In this document: positions 1 through 10,815 of the stretch, piece by piece
Layout: each line of letters starts with the position of its first letter
How positions within the stretch are numbered: position 1 is the first letter of the stretch
Assembly (NCBI GenBank): GCA_030248295.1
Contig: JASANH010000924.1
Location: forward strand, 141,301-205,300
Direction: 5' to 3'
DNA: 64,000 nucleotides
DNA from: Mesodorylaimus sp. YZB2_4
Lineage: Eukaryota > Nematoda > Enoplea > Dorylaimida > Dorylaimidae
The notes under the pieces: model-generated
Seen by the model: the letters and a program-made list of their open reading frames with translations, nothing else
Databases searched by the model: none
What the model was told of the DNA's origin: nothing
Program-made: the position numbers and the translations under genes

Positions 1-1489
1 ATTTCTCAGCAGTGAATCGGGTCGGATCAAAATCGGCTTTTACACCCCTAAAAATATCACTGACTGAGTTTCTTTCAACAGTTTCGAAGGTTTCATAATG
101 ACGTAGAGGACGTACAAAAGTTCAGTCAGTTTACGGTCAGGTTTCACTCAGTTTTTTACAGTAAACCATTTTGAACGACAAGATAGCCGGGTGATTAGGC
201 AATAAGCTGACGTGAGCCGGTAATGTAAAGCCCGTTTTGGGGCACTATTTTTGTAACATGCTTCTACGCAAAAATATGGCAAAACCGGGATCGTGCCCTG
301 GTGAGGTAGGCGTCTGCCTCACGCCAGTGCGCAGTTACGGGCGATCATGTGTCCCTCAACCCCGAGCGGTTGCTGTTGTGGTAAAACAGGAACAGGAGGA
401 ACAGGAACAAGCGCCGCAAGTTGCCTGACATCCATTTTTCCCGTTCCCTCGTCTCTGGTGAAACACTCTTCCCTCCATCCTTGTTTTTGTCCAAGGTTTC
501 GTCAGAGGAGGAATTGGAGGGGCGGAATAAGGGGGGGGGGGGGGGACAGGGCCTCTGTTCTGTACAATTCGCCAACTGCCAGCATAGTACGGGATGGGCT
601 CGTGCTTTGACGCCTATAAAGCTCCTTCATTCTGATCGTGAACCCGCCATCTGGAAGTCCAGCCATAGTGGTGTTACCAGGACAGTCATGAGAGTCCCTC
701 AGCTTTAAGGCTCCAAATGGCGGGCAACGGTTAATCGCAACACAGTGACATCCATTGTCCCCTCGATCTGCACAGTACTAGTCTGTACAGTACGTGCAGT
801 GTTCTTTGTTGTGACCGCGAGCGACCGAGCTACTATTTTCCGCTTTTACCTGCGTTATAACATCTGATGCCTTTTTCCTAACATATTTTTTGCTATATTC
901 TCTTTTCCGCTAGCGAAAGATTGAGAGCACCATGGAAGCAGTTCACTGCGTTTTACTTTCAAATGTTCATTGCGTGCGATCATCATCAAATAAAATCATT
1001 CGTTGAAACGCAATAAACTCTTGTAATTGCTCAGTTATTTGTACAGCATTAACATGGTAGCATTTGAATGTAAAACAAGGCCAATGACTCCAATGGTCAA
1101 GCTAATGAATGGGAGGTGGTGGCATGACCGATATATTTTGAGTTTGCTATCGCTGGCACGAAGCTGATGACCACAATCGATGTCACGCACCATAATCAGT
1201 GCAGTTTGTTATTGATGTATGATCTAGAAGCAGTCGAATCAAACAAAGAAAAGATAGGCAGGATGATATACTTTTGCTGGGCAATAAACAAATGCAAGCA
1301 GCGACAAATACGGCAGGTGCATACAATGGCTAGGCGGCAAGGCACGACCATATAGGCATATAGCAAGGCACGACTTTCCGTGATACTAACAGAAGACGAT
1401 CATTGTTCATGGCACCACCTCGGGGACACGTGAAGCCAGAACAAACAATCAGAGCTGGCGCAGAATCTACAGCATGACTTCGGCAAGCC
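1..1489. other. Intergenic, no gene recognised
   Basis: I see no convincing exon, tRNA or transposon end here. The short open frames are not supported by any family motif. A poly-G run lies at about 530-545. A GC-richer patch around 300-350 contains a tRNA-like fragment resembling short repeats elsewhere in the window. The segment lies downstream of the stop codon of K+ channel gene A, so it probably includes that gene's 3' UTR. Confidence 0.5.
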
Positions 1490-3851
1490 TCAAGAAAATT
1501 CCTTCTTTGGTATGAACACCGCTGCATCCTCCTCGTACTTGCTATCATCCTTGCCAAATTTCGAGCTGACAGCTACTTGCTTCAAGAATGTTTTCATAGT
1601 GGGCAGTTTTGTTTTGGCCTCCCTGTTCTTATAAGTTTGACTAAACTGTTCGACCATGATCGAGATAGGCATGGCCATAAGGATGATGCCCACCACGCAC
1701 ACCACTCCCGCAAAGGCACGGCCGATCCACGTCGTCGGAGTAACATCGCCATAACCGACCTGAAAAGAGACAGTGCCGAGCACAGGTAGCTCGAGCATGG
1801 AGAGATGCTCACCGTGGTCAGTGTGACGATGCACCACCAGAATGTGGCGGGTATGCTGGTGAAGGCGGTGCCCTCCTCGTCACGCTCAAAGTAGTATATG
1901 ACAGAGGAGGCGATGATGGTGGCCATGCCCACAAAGACTAAAAGAACGCACAAGTCTTTTCGACACTTCATCAGCGTTTCGCCCATGATACGAATACTGT
2001 CGAAGTAACGAGCAAGACGTAGGGCCCGCATGATACGAAGGATACGAATAATACGAAACACGTAGATCACAATCACTTTCTTGGTGTTCAGGTTGAATGC
2101 CCAGAGGAGCAGTTCGATGTAGAAGGGCACAGTAGCCAAGATGTCGATGATGTTCATTGTTGATTTGAAGAAGTGGCACTTGTTGGGGCATGCAATGAAG
2201 CGCACCACGAGCTCCAAGGTAAACCATCCGATGCACACCATCTCGATAATGTCAAATATTGGGCCACCTTCGCAGCGACGGATCGATGAACTCTGAGATG
2301 GAGCAGTGTGTAAGCGTTGTAGTCCGGTGCGGCATGGCTATGCGGGAGAGCCCGGCTTAACCTCTACAGCATTTTCATAAAATGCACATAGCGCCTCCGT
2401 AAAGGCAATCCTAAGGAAAACGAGGGATAAGTTGCCATACTGAAGACAATTTCCTGACGGCAGCCATCGTTCAACTAAATAACGGCTTCCTTTGATTTAA
2501 TTTGTCTCAAATGGCTCTGTTTCTTTACCGCAATGAAATCTCAAGGACATGCTTACACCTGCATTAAGGTTATGGAAGGTCTGTGCAGCATGCATATGCA
2601 CCTGCAACCTTGCATACCATAAATATTCTTCTGTAAGACCTGAGAATTTGAAATAACGCTGACCCCAAGCTTTAAAGAATTGGGTTTGCATAATTTGAAT
2701 AAGAATACTGTAACTGCTGAAACGCGCATGCAGACACTCACATATCTTCCAAAAATAAGGGGGCATGACATCACAAAACAGCAAATTTACCTACGTTTTT
2801 ATGTTTTGCCTGTTTTTAAACCTTTTAAAATCTACTGTTGCAACTAAAAGGACACAAAGCTCTTGCTAGGTCCTAATTCCATGACCATTTTAACCAAAAA
2901 TGAAATGCAACTGATAGCGTTCACGTTGTGAGGTTTCTAATGATGAAAACTGCAGGATACTTACTTCTGGCTCCGGTATCGCACTGATCAAATCCCGTTC
3001 AGCAGTCGCATTCACTGGGCTTATATCATCGGGCTCGTGGCAATGATGCAGTCCTTTCACAGTGCTTAATATCAGATTGACTATTGACAGGAGAATGAAG
3101 AAAATGGATATGATACTTGTGATCTGAAATATGAGGAGCTCGGAAAAAATAATTTTTTTCTGTACATGCCTGTCGCTCTATAGCCTTATACTGCGCAAGC
3201 GATGGGATCAATTATTGACACGATGTCCGCCAGATGCCCTGGCAAGAACCTGTAAGCGCCTTAGAACCAGTTGATAGCAATGAGGCAGCCTCAATCTTCC
3301 ATACTAACCGATGCAGCTGACGAGGAGCTGGGATCATCGCAGCACATCCAAACCTTTCCCATTATCGTTCTCGGTTCATGCGTAACCTCGTCCTGCTGGT
3401 CCATGGCACCATCCATTCCGTTCACCTCCTCCCCTTTCTCATCACCTTGTCCGCCATCGCAGCACTGAACCACTTTCACGCCCCGTCTTCTGTCCCCCGT
3501 GGTGATCACTCTCCAGAACTCCATCTCGTCCAGAAGCATGTCCTTGCACACGCCATTCGGACAGTGCAGCCGTCCCGTGTACGCATAATGGAGCACATAA
3601 TCCAACACCACAGACGATCTCTCCATATAGAACTCATTGGTGTCAACCATATAGAAACTGCTGGCCGCGGCTGGAGTCAGCCTGTGACCCCTGTCCCTCG
3701 GGTCTACTCCACCATCCGCATCCAGTTGGGCTAATTCGGCAAACAGAGTGCCATGCAAACCGAGGGCTGTGGACTTTAGGATTTTGTATCTTTTACCACT
3801 AATGTTCAATTTGAGAAAGGCTTTAGAATAGTCAATGACTTTCGTTTCCAT
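1490..3851 (-). CDS. Voltage-gated K+ channel alpha subunit (Kv), gene A
   Basis: Pore-forming subunit of a tetrameric plasma-membrane voltage-gated K+ channel. I read four phase-0 exons: 3309-3851 (T1 domain), 2965-3123 (S1), 1813-2292 (S2 to pore helix), 1490-1759 (filter, S6, tail), giving 483 aa. Seen directly: a T1 tetramerisation domain with HX5C (HCPNGVC) and a later CC pair; S4 with repeated Arg (FRIIRILRIMRALRLARYF); pore WWCIVTLTT; filter VGYGD; S6 ending AMPISIMVEQF. The 53-nt last intron (1760-1812) falls between TT and VGYGD, so the selectivity filter is split between exons. Met at 3851 is the first ATG in frame. HX5C...CC is known from Shaw/Shab/Shal-type T1 domains, which bind zinc at the subunit interface; here the second spacer is 27 rather than about 20 residues. 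The S6 Pro-X-Pro gate motif is replaced by PIS. The C-terminal tail is short. Subfamily is uncertain; the family call is firm. Near-identical in exons 1 and 3 to gene B. Confidence 0.9.
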
Positions 3852-3866
3852 GACGACTACAGCCAA

Positions 3867-4559
3867 ATATGGAAGACAGTTTTCTGTAGTTGTTCAGATG
3901 CGCTCGCCTGAGCTCGTGTTCGACACCTGGGACTGTCCGCTCTTACGACTATCACATACGCTTTTATTGGGACATAGGAGAAAGATCGCAAACTCTTTTC
4001 TCACTTATCGTTGCCTCTGCAACCAGTATTTGGGAAGATTTATGTCACAGCCGACAGACTGCGAATCGAACTGTCACTTTGCGCCTGTGGCAACGAAGTG
4101 CCACAATTGAAGAGCAGAGATCTTCTATGTTTGTAGCTTGATGCTCTATCAGGATACTGGTTCTGCATTTACGAAACAAGTTTGATACCTTCATTTTGGC
4201 CCCTCTCAGCCTCATGCATCTGCAATGGATTGCGCGTTGTCAAGATTTTGGCGCTTGAGACTATCTACTCTGAATGTTTTGGCTCCTTTGGATGGAAACG
4301 CAGGAAAAGAAGTTGTGGCGTGCTCATCAAATGAAATCGGTTTGTGTTAACAAACTAGAAATATAGAAGGGTGCGGGTTGGAATGCTGCCACACACATTT
4401 TGCAAAGGTAGGTCTCTGACTCGACTGAATATCGTGAAAGAACTGATGTTAGTCGAAATAGCATTGAAGCAGCAGAGAGTAATTCAATCTATTAGCCACA
4501 AATGCTACCTTAACTTGCCGTAGCGAAATCGTATTATGGCTAATACATCCCGAATCAGA
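3867..4559. other. Upstream region of channel A, no gene seen
   Basis: This stretch is immediately upstream of the Kv gene A start on the minus strand and probably contains its 5' UTR and promoter. I cannot identify a promoter element with confidence. Its right edge grades into the degenerate BEL/Pao fragment. Confidence 0.4.
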
Positions 4560-5760
4560 ATGGCCAAGAAACGAATATGTGTTAGATCAGACTGCACGAG
4601 AAAAAGTCGAATCAGAAGAGGCCAGAAAGAAAACACCACTGTTTACAATGGTCGCCACAACAAAGCCACCTGACCGATTGGAGGTTCAGAACTTTTCGAA
4701 CTATACACATCTTCTTCGAATAACAGAATTGTGTCACAAATTTGGACGGAAATGCAGAAATCAAGACAGCTCTAAGGGCGAGCAACTCACGGCGCATGAC
4801 ATGGAGATCGCAAAGTCGTACTGGATAAAACGAGACCTAAAAATGCACTTTGGAGAAGAGCTACAATGTCTAGAATGTTGAGAGTCGGTACACGTTGGAA
4901 AAATCCTGCTAGAAATGGATGTCAAGGGTCTGATTCGGGGTCGAGGTTGGATCACGCACGCTTCTCTGAGCGAAGAGGCAAAGAAACCAATCCCGCTATG
5001 AAGGAAATCTGAACTTGCGAAGTTGATAATCGCGCACACTCACGCTCAATTGTGTCCCGCTGGAACGGCACGGACGCTCGCTCATCTTCGCCAACGATTT
5101 TGGATCACAGCAGGACGGCAAGTTGTGTTCAATGTCATTCGTCGCTGCACTTAGTGCAAAAAGCTCGATTGAGACCCATTTACTACGCCAGAATCTCCAA
5201 GTTTACCGCAAGCACGAGTCACTTCACTGTCTTCACACCTTTTGGGTCAATTGGTGTCGACTACTTTGGTCCGCTCACAGTTACAATCGGAAAGAAGAAA
5301 CTCGCAAAGCGATGGACCCGCCTATTCACATGCACCGCAAGCAGGACAATCCATCTCGAGGTAGTCGAGGGCTAGCGCTGACGATTTTTCAACGTCTTTC
5401 GCATCTTAATCGCTAACCGACAAAGGCCAAAAGTGGTCTGGTGAGATAACGCCGGTCAATTTATCGCGAAGCAGATACAAAGGTTCGCTGCTGATCATGG
5501 AATGCAATGGAGCCGCATCCCCGAACGCCCCCCCCCCCCCCCTGGATGGGCGGTTTCTACGAGCGACTTGTGGGAATGGTTAAGCGAGCACTGCTCAAAA
5601 CAGTTGGAAACGCACTACTCAACTCGCGACAGCTGCAGGTGCTTACAACAGATATATAAGCCGTAATCAATTAGTGGCCTCTCATTAATGTGGGAGCTGA
5701 AATTGGAGGAGCTGCAATCACGCCAGCACATTTCATGCAGTTGGGAAATGATGGGAGTAG
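4560..5760 (+). mobile_element. Degenerate BEL/Pao LTR-retrotransposon pol fragment
   Basis: Broken pieces of a BEL/Pao-type polyprotein in several plus frames. First (4579-4881) is a linker region before integrase with FSNYTHLLRITELC and LTAHDMEIAKSYW. Next, from about 4990, is an integrase zinc-binding region with spaced His and paired Cys (IIAHTHAQL ... RRCTLCKK). Then comes a catalytic core start (GVDYFGPLTV, with LFTCTASRTIHLEVVEG) and a C-terminal piece GGFYERLVGMVKRALLKTVG near 5550-5610, ending with AAITPAHFMQLGN near 5709-5750. These motif orders are typical of BEL/Pao integrase. Stops, frameshifts and a poly-C insertion at about 5529-5541 show it is dead. No LTRs or RT domain were found next to it. 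It lies just upstream of the intronless membrane-protein gene. Confidence 0.8.
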
Positions 5761-5966
5761 GGAAATGAATGAGAAGAGAATAGGCGGTGGGGGCCAAAAA
5801 AAACTTTTTTGGTGGACGTCCTTTAGGGGAGGCAACCGACGCGACAGTGTATCTGCTGTACACTTCCGTAATCTTCGCACAGAATCTTCCAGTCATTCTG
5901 GAAGCGGCTGTGTAATTGTCCTACAGTGCTGCTTCTCAGACTAGTGCGAGTCTAGGTCTAAAGACG

Positions 5967-7562
5967 ATGTGGTCGTTGGCGATTTACGCGCTCATCGTCC
6001 TGTGCCTGCTATTCCATGACAGGCCGTCGTGGGCCAAAAGCAACTATAGTTTTGACTATCCAAGCGAGGTTGCGGTCTTGATCGAAGAAACGGAACTCAC
6101 CAGTCCGCATCTCAAGAGCGTAAAGACCGCTGTGACAAAGTTTCCAGACTACTTTCGAATGGGCCCCGAACACGCTCGCCTGACCGTCATCGGGTTCACG
6201 AACGAAACGACAATTCTGCTGCGTTTAACACCGGAAGAGAAATTTTTGATAATGCCAATGGAAATTGGAAGCGAGGTTCGAACGGACCGCGCCTTGCTAC
6301 ACGTCAGAGACTTGGTTGATTATGGTCGTCCACATTCTGCAATCATTGCCATCCTGATTATGGCTCAAATCGCGGCCAAGGACACTCGAGAAGACGCTGT
6401 AACCATCGCCGCCAACTTGCGAGGGCGACCTTTTCTGTTTATTTACGCCGTGTTTATTGGCGCGACGGACTCGAACACGAAGCAGCATCTCGACAACATT
6501 ACCGGCGATCCTGCTCGCGTATTTGAAGTTGACCGAGTAGATCCAGACATCTTAGGCAACATCAGCCGTCTCGCCTCGTGCGAATTAGTGGAACTGTGTC
6601 ATTTCCAAAAAGCCAACTGCAGCTCATCTCAGGCGCTACTGATGGCCAACATGTTAACTAGGTGCACCACAAGCACATCGACCTCGACCACGACCACAAC
6701 CACTGACACGACTGAAGTTGCATCTGCGTCGACTACATCAAGCACCTCGCTGCCCCCATCGTCGGTCCCATTCTCATCGAGCGAATTATCAACTTCAAGC
6801 GAATTCGACGCACCGAGTAAATCCTTGGCGTCAGGTAAGAAGACGGCGACTCCCAAAATGCCAGATTCAGCCTCCTTAAAGTCGACCGAATCGACCAGGT
6901 CGCTCAAGACTGCTTTATCCAGACCTTTCGTCATTGGAATCAGCCCAGCTACTGATCATGAGTCTGAGGAGTCGAACGTGGCCGCTTGGGTGGTCCCTGT
7001 CATCGTCTGCATGGTGGCCTTCCTCGTGATTGCCGTCATCGTTGCAGTCGTGTTCATGGCGCGCAGGCGGAAAAAGAAGCAAGCCGCAATAAAGTCGAAT
7101 GCAAGGAGGTCTTCTCCTGGAAGCAACTGGCGTGGAATGAAGAAACCGCCGAGTCGCCAAAACTCGCCCAACGTGAACTTAGACGATACAGACTCCTTCA
7201 GAGACTCCTATTTCAAGAGTCAAGTTGGCTCGAAGGTTCCGAAAAAAGCCAGGAGACCAGACCTTCGGCATGGCGGGTCTCGATCGTGCCAGCATCAGTC
7301 GAGGACGGAAAAATCGACCGCTTCAGGTCCAAAATCCCTCAGTCCGCCAACGCCCATCGAGTGGGGGTCGTCTATCGACATTGAGAGGTCGAATGTGGTG
7401 TGGCTCGACTCGCACGCCAGCAGAGAATCAAACCCGAGAATCAATGCGCTCTCAATGTCTAATCTGCAAAGCAAGTCGTCCATGCGCAAGTCACTGGTCA
7501 GCAGGCACATCGCCCAGTCTAAATCGGCTGCGCCTCAGAAATCGACGCTGGTTAGGAAATGA
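5967..7562 (+). CDS. Single-exon type I membrane protein with vWA-like ectodomain
   Basis: Open frame of 531 codons from the first in-frame ATG (5967). Order: signal peptide (about residues 1-24, MWSLAIYALIVLCLLF); a globular ectodomain of about 200 residues with the alternating hydrophobic strand pattern of a von Willebrand factor A fold (EVAVLIEETEL, ARLTVIGFTNETTILL, PFLFIYAVFIGAT); a Ser/Thr-rich stalk starting with a run of Thr/Ser (about residues 235-300) likely to be O-glycosylated; one transmembrane segment (WVVPVIVCMVAFLVIAVIV) followed by RRRKKK; and a basic Ser/Pro-rich cytoplasmic tail. The vWA call is inference from strand pattern. The metal-binding DxSxS motif is not conserved (the position reads IEETEL), so metal-dependent ligand binding is doubtful. 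No introns are needed, unlike its neighbours, which could mean retroposition. Cell-surface adhesion or receptor role is possible; function unknown. Confidence 0.75.
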   Translation: MWSLAIYALIVLCLLFHDRPSWAKSNYSFDYPSEVAVLIEETELTSPHLKSVKTAVTKFPDYFRMGPEHARLTVIGFTNETTILLRLTPEEKFLIMPMEIGSEVRTDRALLHVRDLVDYGRPHSAIIAILIMAQIAAKDTREDAVTIAANLRGRPFLFIYAVFIGATDSNTKQHLDNITGDPARVFEVDRVDPDILGNISRLASCELVELCHFQKANCSSSQALLMANMLTRCTTSTSTSTTTTTTDTTEVASASTTSSTSLPPSSVPFSSSELSTSSEFDAPSKSLASGKKTATPKMPDSASLKSTESTRSLKTALSRPFVIGISPATDHESEESNVAAWVVPVIVCMVAFLVIAVIVAVVFMARRRKKKQAAIKSNARRSSPGSNWRGMKKPPSRQNSPNVNLDDTDSFRDSYFKSQVGSKVPKKARRPDLRHGGSRSCQHQSRTEKSTASGPKSLSPPTPIEWGSSIDIERSNVVWLDSHASRESNPRINALSMSNLQSKSSMRKSLVSRHIAQSKSAAPQKSTLVRK

Positions 7563-8107
7563 TGGCGGTGTGATGATGTGGATGGCCGGTTTTTTGTGCT
7601 CAGAAATGAAAGGCTTTTTTTTAGCACAATGTGCGAATATGCGCTGATGACATCGCAATGTTCTGGCGTGATCTGCGCACCTCAGCGGCACCATTTGCAC
7701 GCGAAATAACACGGCTGCCATGTAATCCTCATCAATATACCCATCGAGCACTAGATGGATTCTGTGTGCATCCCACGCTTCCTATGCTCATCTATTCGTA
7801 TGTAGCTGCACATTTCACGGCGGGCTTGTTGACTGTAAGCCCAAATAGCCAACAAGCCACTGAAAAGTACTCTGGTTCTTTGCATAGAAACGATGAGGCC
7901 ACATTCGCCACTTGTTTTCCTAGGCAAACATTCCATCTGCCCCCTTTCAAATGTTATAAGCATTTAAATATTGTAAGGATCTTTTTGATGTGTGCGCTGC
8001 CCAGTTGGCTGTTCTGGACGACCTTATATGGCTGTGTGCGCAGCTCTCCTTGTCCACGTTTCGTCCAGAGAAAGACTGTTTGAGAGGAGGTGACTGATAT
8101 TCAGGAA
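7563..8107. other. Intergenic between membrane protein and PEBP
   Basis: No exon-like sequence recognised. It should hold the 3' UTR of the vWA-like gene and the promoter and 5' UTR of the PEBP gene, which lie on the same strand about 545 bases apart. Confidence 0.4.
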
Positions 8108-9122
8108 ATGGATAAAACATTGTTCTATTTGACATTCTTGGTTGTGGCCGTGATGGCGTAAGTTGTGGGCTACTGTGTGACTGACAATGGGTTTTTGGGA
8201 AAGGGAACTGGAAAAAGATGGTTTTTGCTCTCACGCTTTTTCATTGAAACGAACCCTGTGGTCAGCCTTTCAAATCACCAGTGCCAAGGGTATTTTATCA
8301 TTGTAGTGATACCCAAGTCGAACAGAAATTTAAAGAGGCAGGAATCGATACCGACTTGCAAATCCCCGCTCCAAAGAAGCTATTGGAGGTAGGACTGGAA
8401 GCAATTCTATGTAGTCAGAAAAACTTTCTTGTGACTCTTGCATGTAGGTATCATATGGAGCTCAGAAAGTGGAGATCGGTGGTGCTTTGACCAAGGATCA
8501 AACCAGTTCACAGCCCACTTTCAAATTTGAAGGATTCGGTGACAAGCTGGCAACTGTGGTCATGGTTGGTAAGTATACCGGGCCTGTCCAGGTTCTGCGA
8601 AAAGTGCAGTGGACCAACCCAGAATGCAGCTCATTCTTGGCCATCTTCTCATTCTTGGACATCACATCAGAATCTTACTATTGGCTTTCACTAACGGCAC
8701 CCATTTTCAGATCCCGATGCACCAAGTAGGGCGAATCCGACGAAGCGTTCTTGGCTGCACTGGCTGGTAACCAACGTTCGCGGAAACGATATTAAGACAG
8801 GCGAGACCGTGGTTGCGTATAATGGACCGACTCCACCAGCTGCCAGTGGTGAGTCGCAGTTACCCAGCATCTGTGATCACTTGTAAGCGCATCTGTCATC
8901 CTGTTGCAGGGCCACATCGCTACGTCCTCTTGGTCTTCAAGCAATCGGACAACATCGACGTGTCGGGGCTGCAGCGTCCAAATTTTAACATAGCTAACTT
9001 CGTTAGTGATCATTCCTTGGATGGACCCATTTATGGGAACTTCTACACCGTGAGTCAAGGACTCAAGGATCTCCAAATCAATGCTAGATCAGTATTTCGG
9101 ATTTTAGGTAGAAGTAAATTAA
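8108..9122 (+). CDS. Secreted phosphatidylethanolamine-binding protein (PEBP)
   Basis: PEBP-family protein; members bind anionic phospholipids and some regulate kinases or proteases. Six exons fit in frame: 8108-8157, 8289-8388, 8448-8568, 8711-8848, 8910-9049, 9108-9122, total 564 nt (187 aa, the usual family size). The diagnostic ligand-pocket motif DPDAPSRANP sits across the exon 3/4 join, followed by WLHWLVTNVRGNDI and, in exon 5, GPHRYVLLVFKQ with GPIYGNFYT. Exon 1 encodes only MDKTLFYLTFLVVAVMA, a signal peptide, so this paralogue is predicted to be secreted, whereas many PEBPs are cytosolic. The exon 2 acceptor is AAG, slightly weak; the alternative CAG three bases in from 8281 gives a stop, which is why I chose AAG. 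The last exon contributes only V-E-V-N and the stop. A poly(A) signal follows at 9318. Confidence 0.88.
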
Positions 9123-9317
9123 GAACGAAGAAGAAAAAGCTGACGGGCAGTTGTAAATATATGATTGATGAATTAGCAAGTGGCAATTGCCTTCTCATTT
9201 CATGTCATTAGTGCTGGTATTTATTGATTTGGGGATTGATGCAATGATTTTACAGTGGTATAATTGTCCCTACAGATGCTGTGATATGAAATAATAACTT
9301 ACCAACTGAATCTTTTT

Positions 9318-9323
9318 AATAAA
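9318..9323 (+). promoter_or_regulatory. Poly(A) signal AATAAA of the PEBP gene
   Basis: Canonical AATAAA about 195 nt after the PEBP stop codon, on the same strand and before the next repeat. Confidence 0.6.
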
Positions 9324-9447
9324 TTGCTAAAAACCGAAAATTTGTTGCTTTTACTGACTTGCCCTCTGCTGTTCTGCCTGATGCTAAACTAACCTGTACG
9401 CTAGACTTTCCAGGGGATCAGCCGTGGAGGCCATGTAATAGACTGGC

Positions 9448-9945
9448 TGGCGGCCGCGGTGGTGCAGCGGTTCGGCATCTGTCTCTCCGTATTGCTTGGG
9501 AGCGAGTGGCTGGCCCGTCCCGGGTTCGATCCCCGGTGATGGAGGTCGGTTTGCGAACCATAAACCCTCGCTGACCTTGCACGCCAGGCCGTGGGTGACT
9601 CACCCGGTACCGCCGAGGTGCTCCGAGTGGAGAGACGGAAGTTAAACGAGAAGACAGTCTCGGCTGCTGAACACCCTTAGGGTTCAAAGCCCGCCTGCCA
9701 TCGTCCGAGGAAGTCGGTGTCCTGTCCAGGACGCCCTCGCGTGGAGGTGCTGCCAGTGGAAGTGCTCCAGCGCAGAGGGACGCCGGCGTGAGAGCTGGTC
9801 ACTTGACGGCCTTGGTTATTACATTTACTTGTACATGTACATGTATCATGACTGCTGGCCGGCTATAGGCAAAAACGGGTTGGAAGTCCCGTTGGGAACT
9901 TGGGCGGCGCGGGACCCAACCCACAAATTTTTAAAAAGATGTAAT
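9448..9945 (+). repeat. tRNA-derived SINE, copy 1
   Basis: Starts with an RNA polymerase III A-box-like GTGGTGCAGCGGTTCGGC and a B box GGGTTCGATCCCC near 9522, the internal promoter layout of a tRNA-derived SINE. A shared body follows (GATGGAGGTCGGTTTGCGAA, CCTCGCTGACCTTGCACGCC, GAGTGGAGAGACGG) and a 3' part with GGCAAAAACGGG. The same body occurs on the minus strand at 26140-26555 and 33048-33416, and in diverged form at 42500-42800, so it is a dispersed family. This copy has extra sequence near 9630-9670. Confidence 0.8.
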
Positions 9946-10740
9946 AGACTGGCTGGATGGTCCTGCATTGGATAAGTTACCTCGGGAGTGTCGCTGCCGC
10001 TGTGATCTGACGAGGTAAGTAGGCACTAACCCAGCAGCATACTTTAATTTGAAATTGCCTTTTGATTCTTAACTTTCCTATATTTCCCAGATTTCAAGTG
10101 GTCTTCGCATCTAATTATCAAACACGTACTGGAAACAATGGGCTCAAAATGCGTTGTCTTTTTTGACAAGCATCCTTTCAGACCGACAAACGAACAATAC
10201 CGCGCAGGGCAACGTGCCAGTATCTTATTAGCTGCATGAATACCCATACTTACTGAGCATCAAGAAAATAAAACTCAATAATATTTTCTGCCGATCAAGG
10301 AAACGCTCCTCATCTACTCGAAAAGCAAACCATCGAAGGATCCGTGAGCTACCTGGTCTTCTCCTATTATACCTGCCGTGACGCGATCATAATTTTCCAC
10401 AGTCAAGAGCTCCTATTATCTGTTTTCTTGGGGAATGTACACGCGGTCTATTCTTTAACGCGGCAGGCGTGTATATTCCCAAAGAAAACAGGTTATACCA
10501 GTAAAAAAGGTAATGCTGTAAACTCATGCAGCTAGAAAATTTATATGTTTTTGTTTCAGGCTCTGTTCTGGCAAGTACCAAAGTGGCTTTGGTACGCTAG
10601 TCTTGTCGAAACGGCACAACAGATCGTTCAAATAAAGGGGCTAGCGGTGATTGAGAGTGTTGGTAGAAAGCGTATCTATCGGCAGTGTGTTGATAAGGAG
10701 TAAGTGAAAGACGGTCGCTCTCTTGTTGGCTTGCACCTCT
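9946..10740. other. Intergenic, no gene recognised
   Basis: No family motif or exon-like reading frame found on either strand. It contains imperfect inverted words around 10430-10480 but nothing I can name. Confidence 0.4.
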
Positions 10741-10815
10741 TACAATGTAAGTGATCGCGATCGACGAGCTACTGTCCGCAGAAGCGGTCTATCACCAGCG
10801 GCGCCAGCGTGTGCG
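10741..10815 (-). pseudogene. Fragment resembling the serpin gene's 3' end
   Basis: About 55 bases here resemble the final coding segment of the serpin-like gene at 13228-13300 (shared words such as TGTCCGCAGAA and ATCACCAGCGGC). On the minus strand it reads TLAPLVIDRFCGQ then TAG (10769-10771), matching VLVPLVMGQFCGQ and TAA in the serpin copy. It looks like a relic of a second serpin copy or a displaced last exon. It lies downstream of the basic membrane-protein gene on the same strand. Confidence 0.5.

Noticed and set aside
9448-9545. Functional tRNA gene
   Set aside because: A and B boxes are present but the cloverleaf does not close and the sequence continues into a repeated SINE body.
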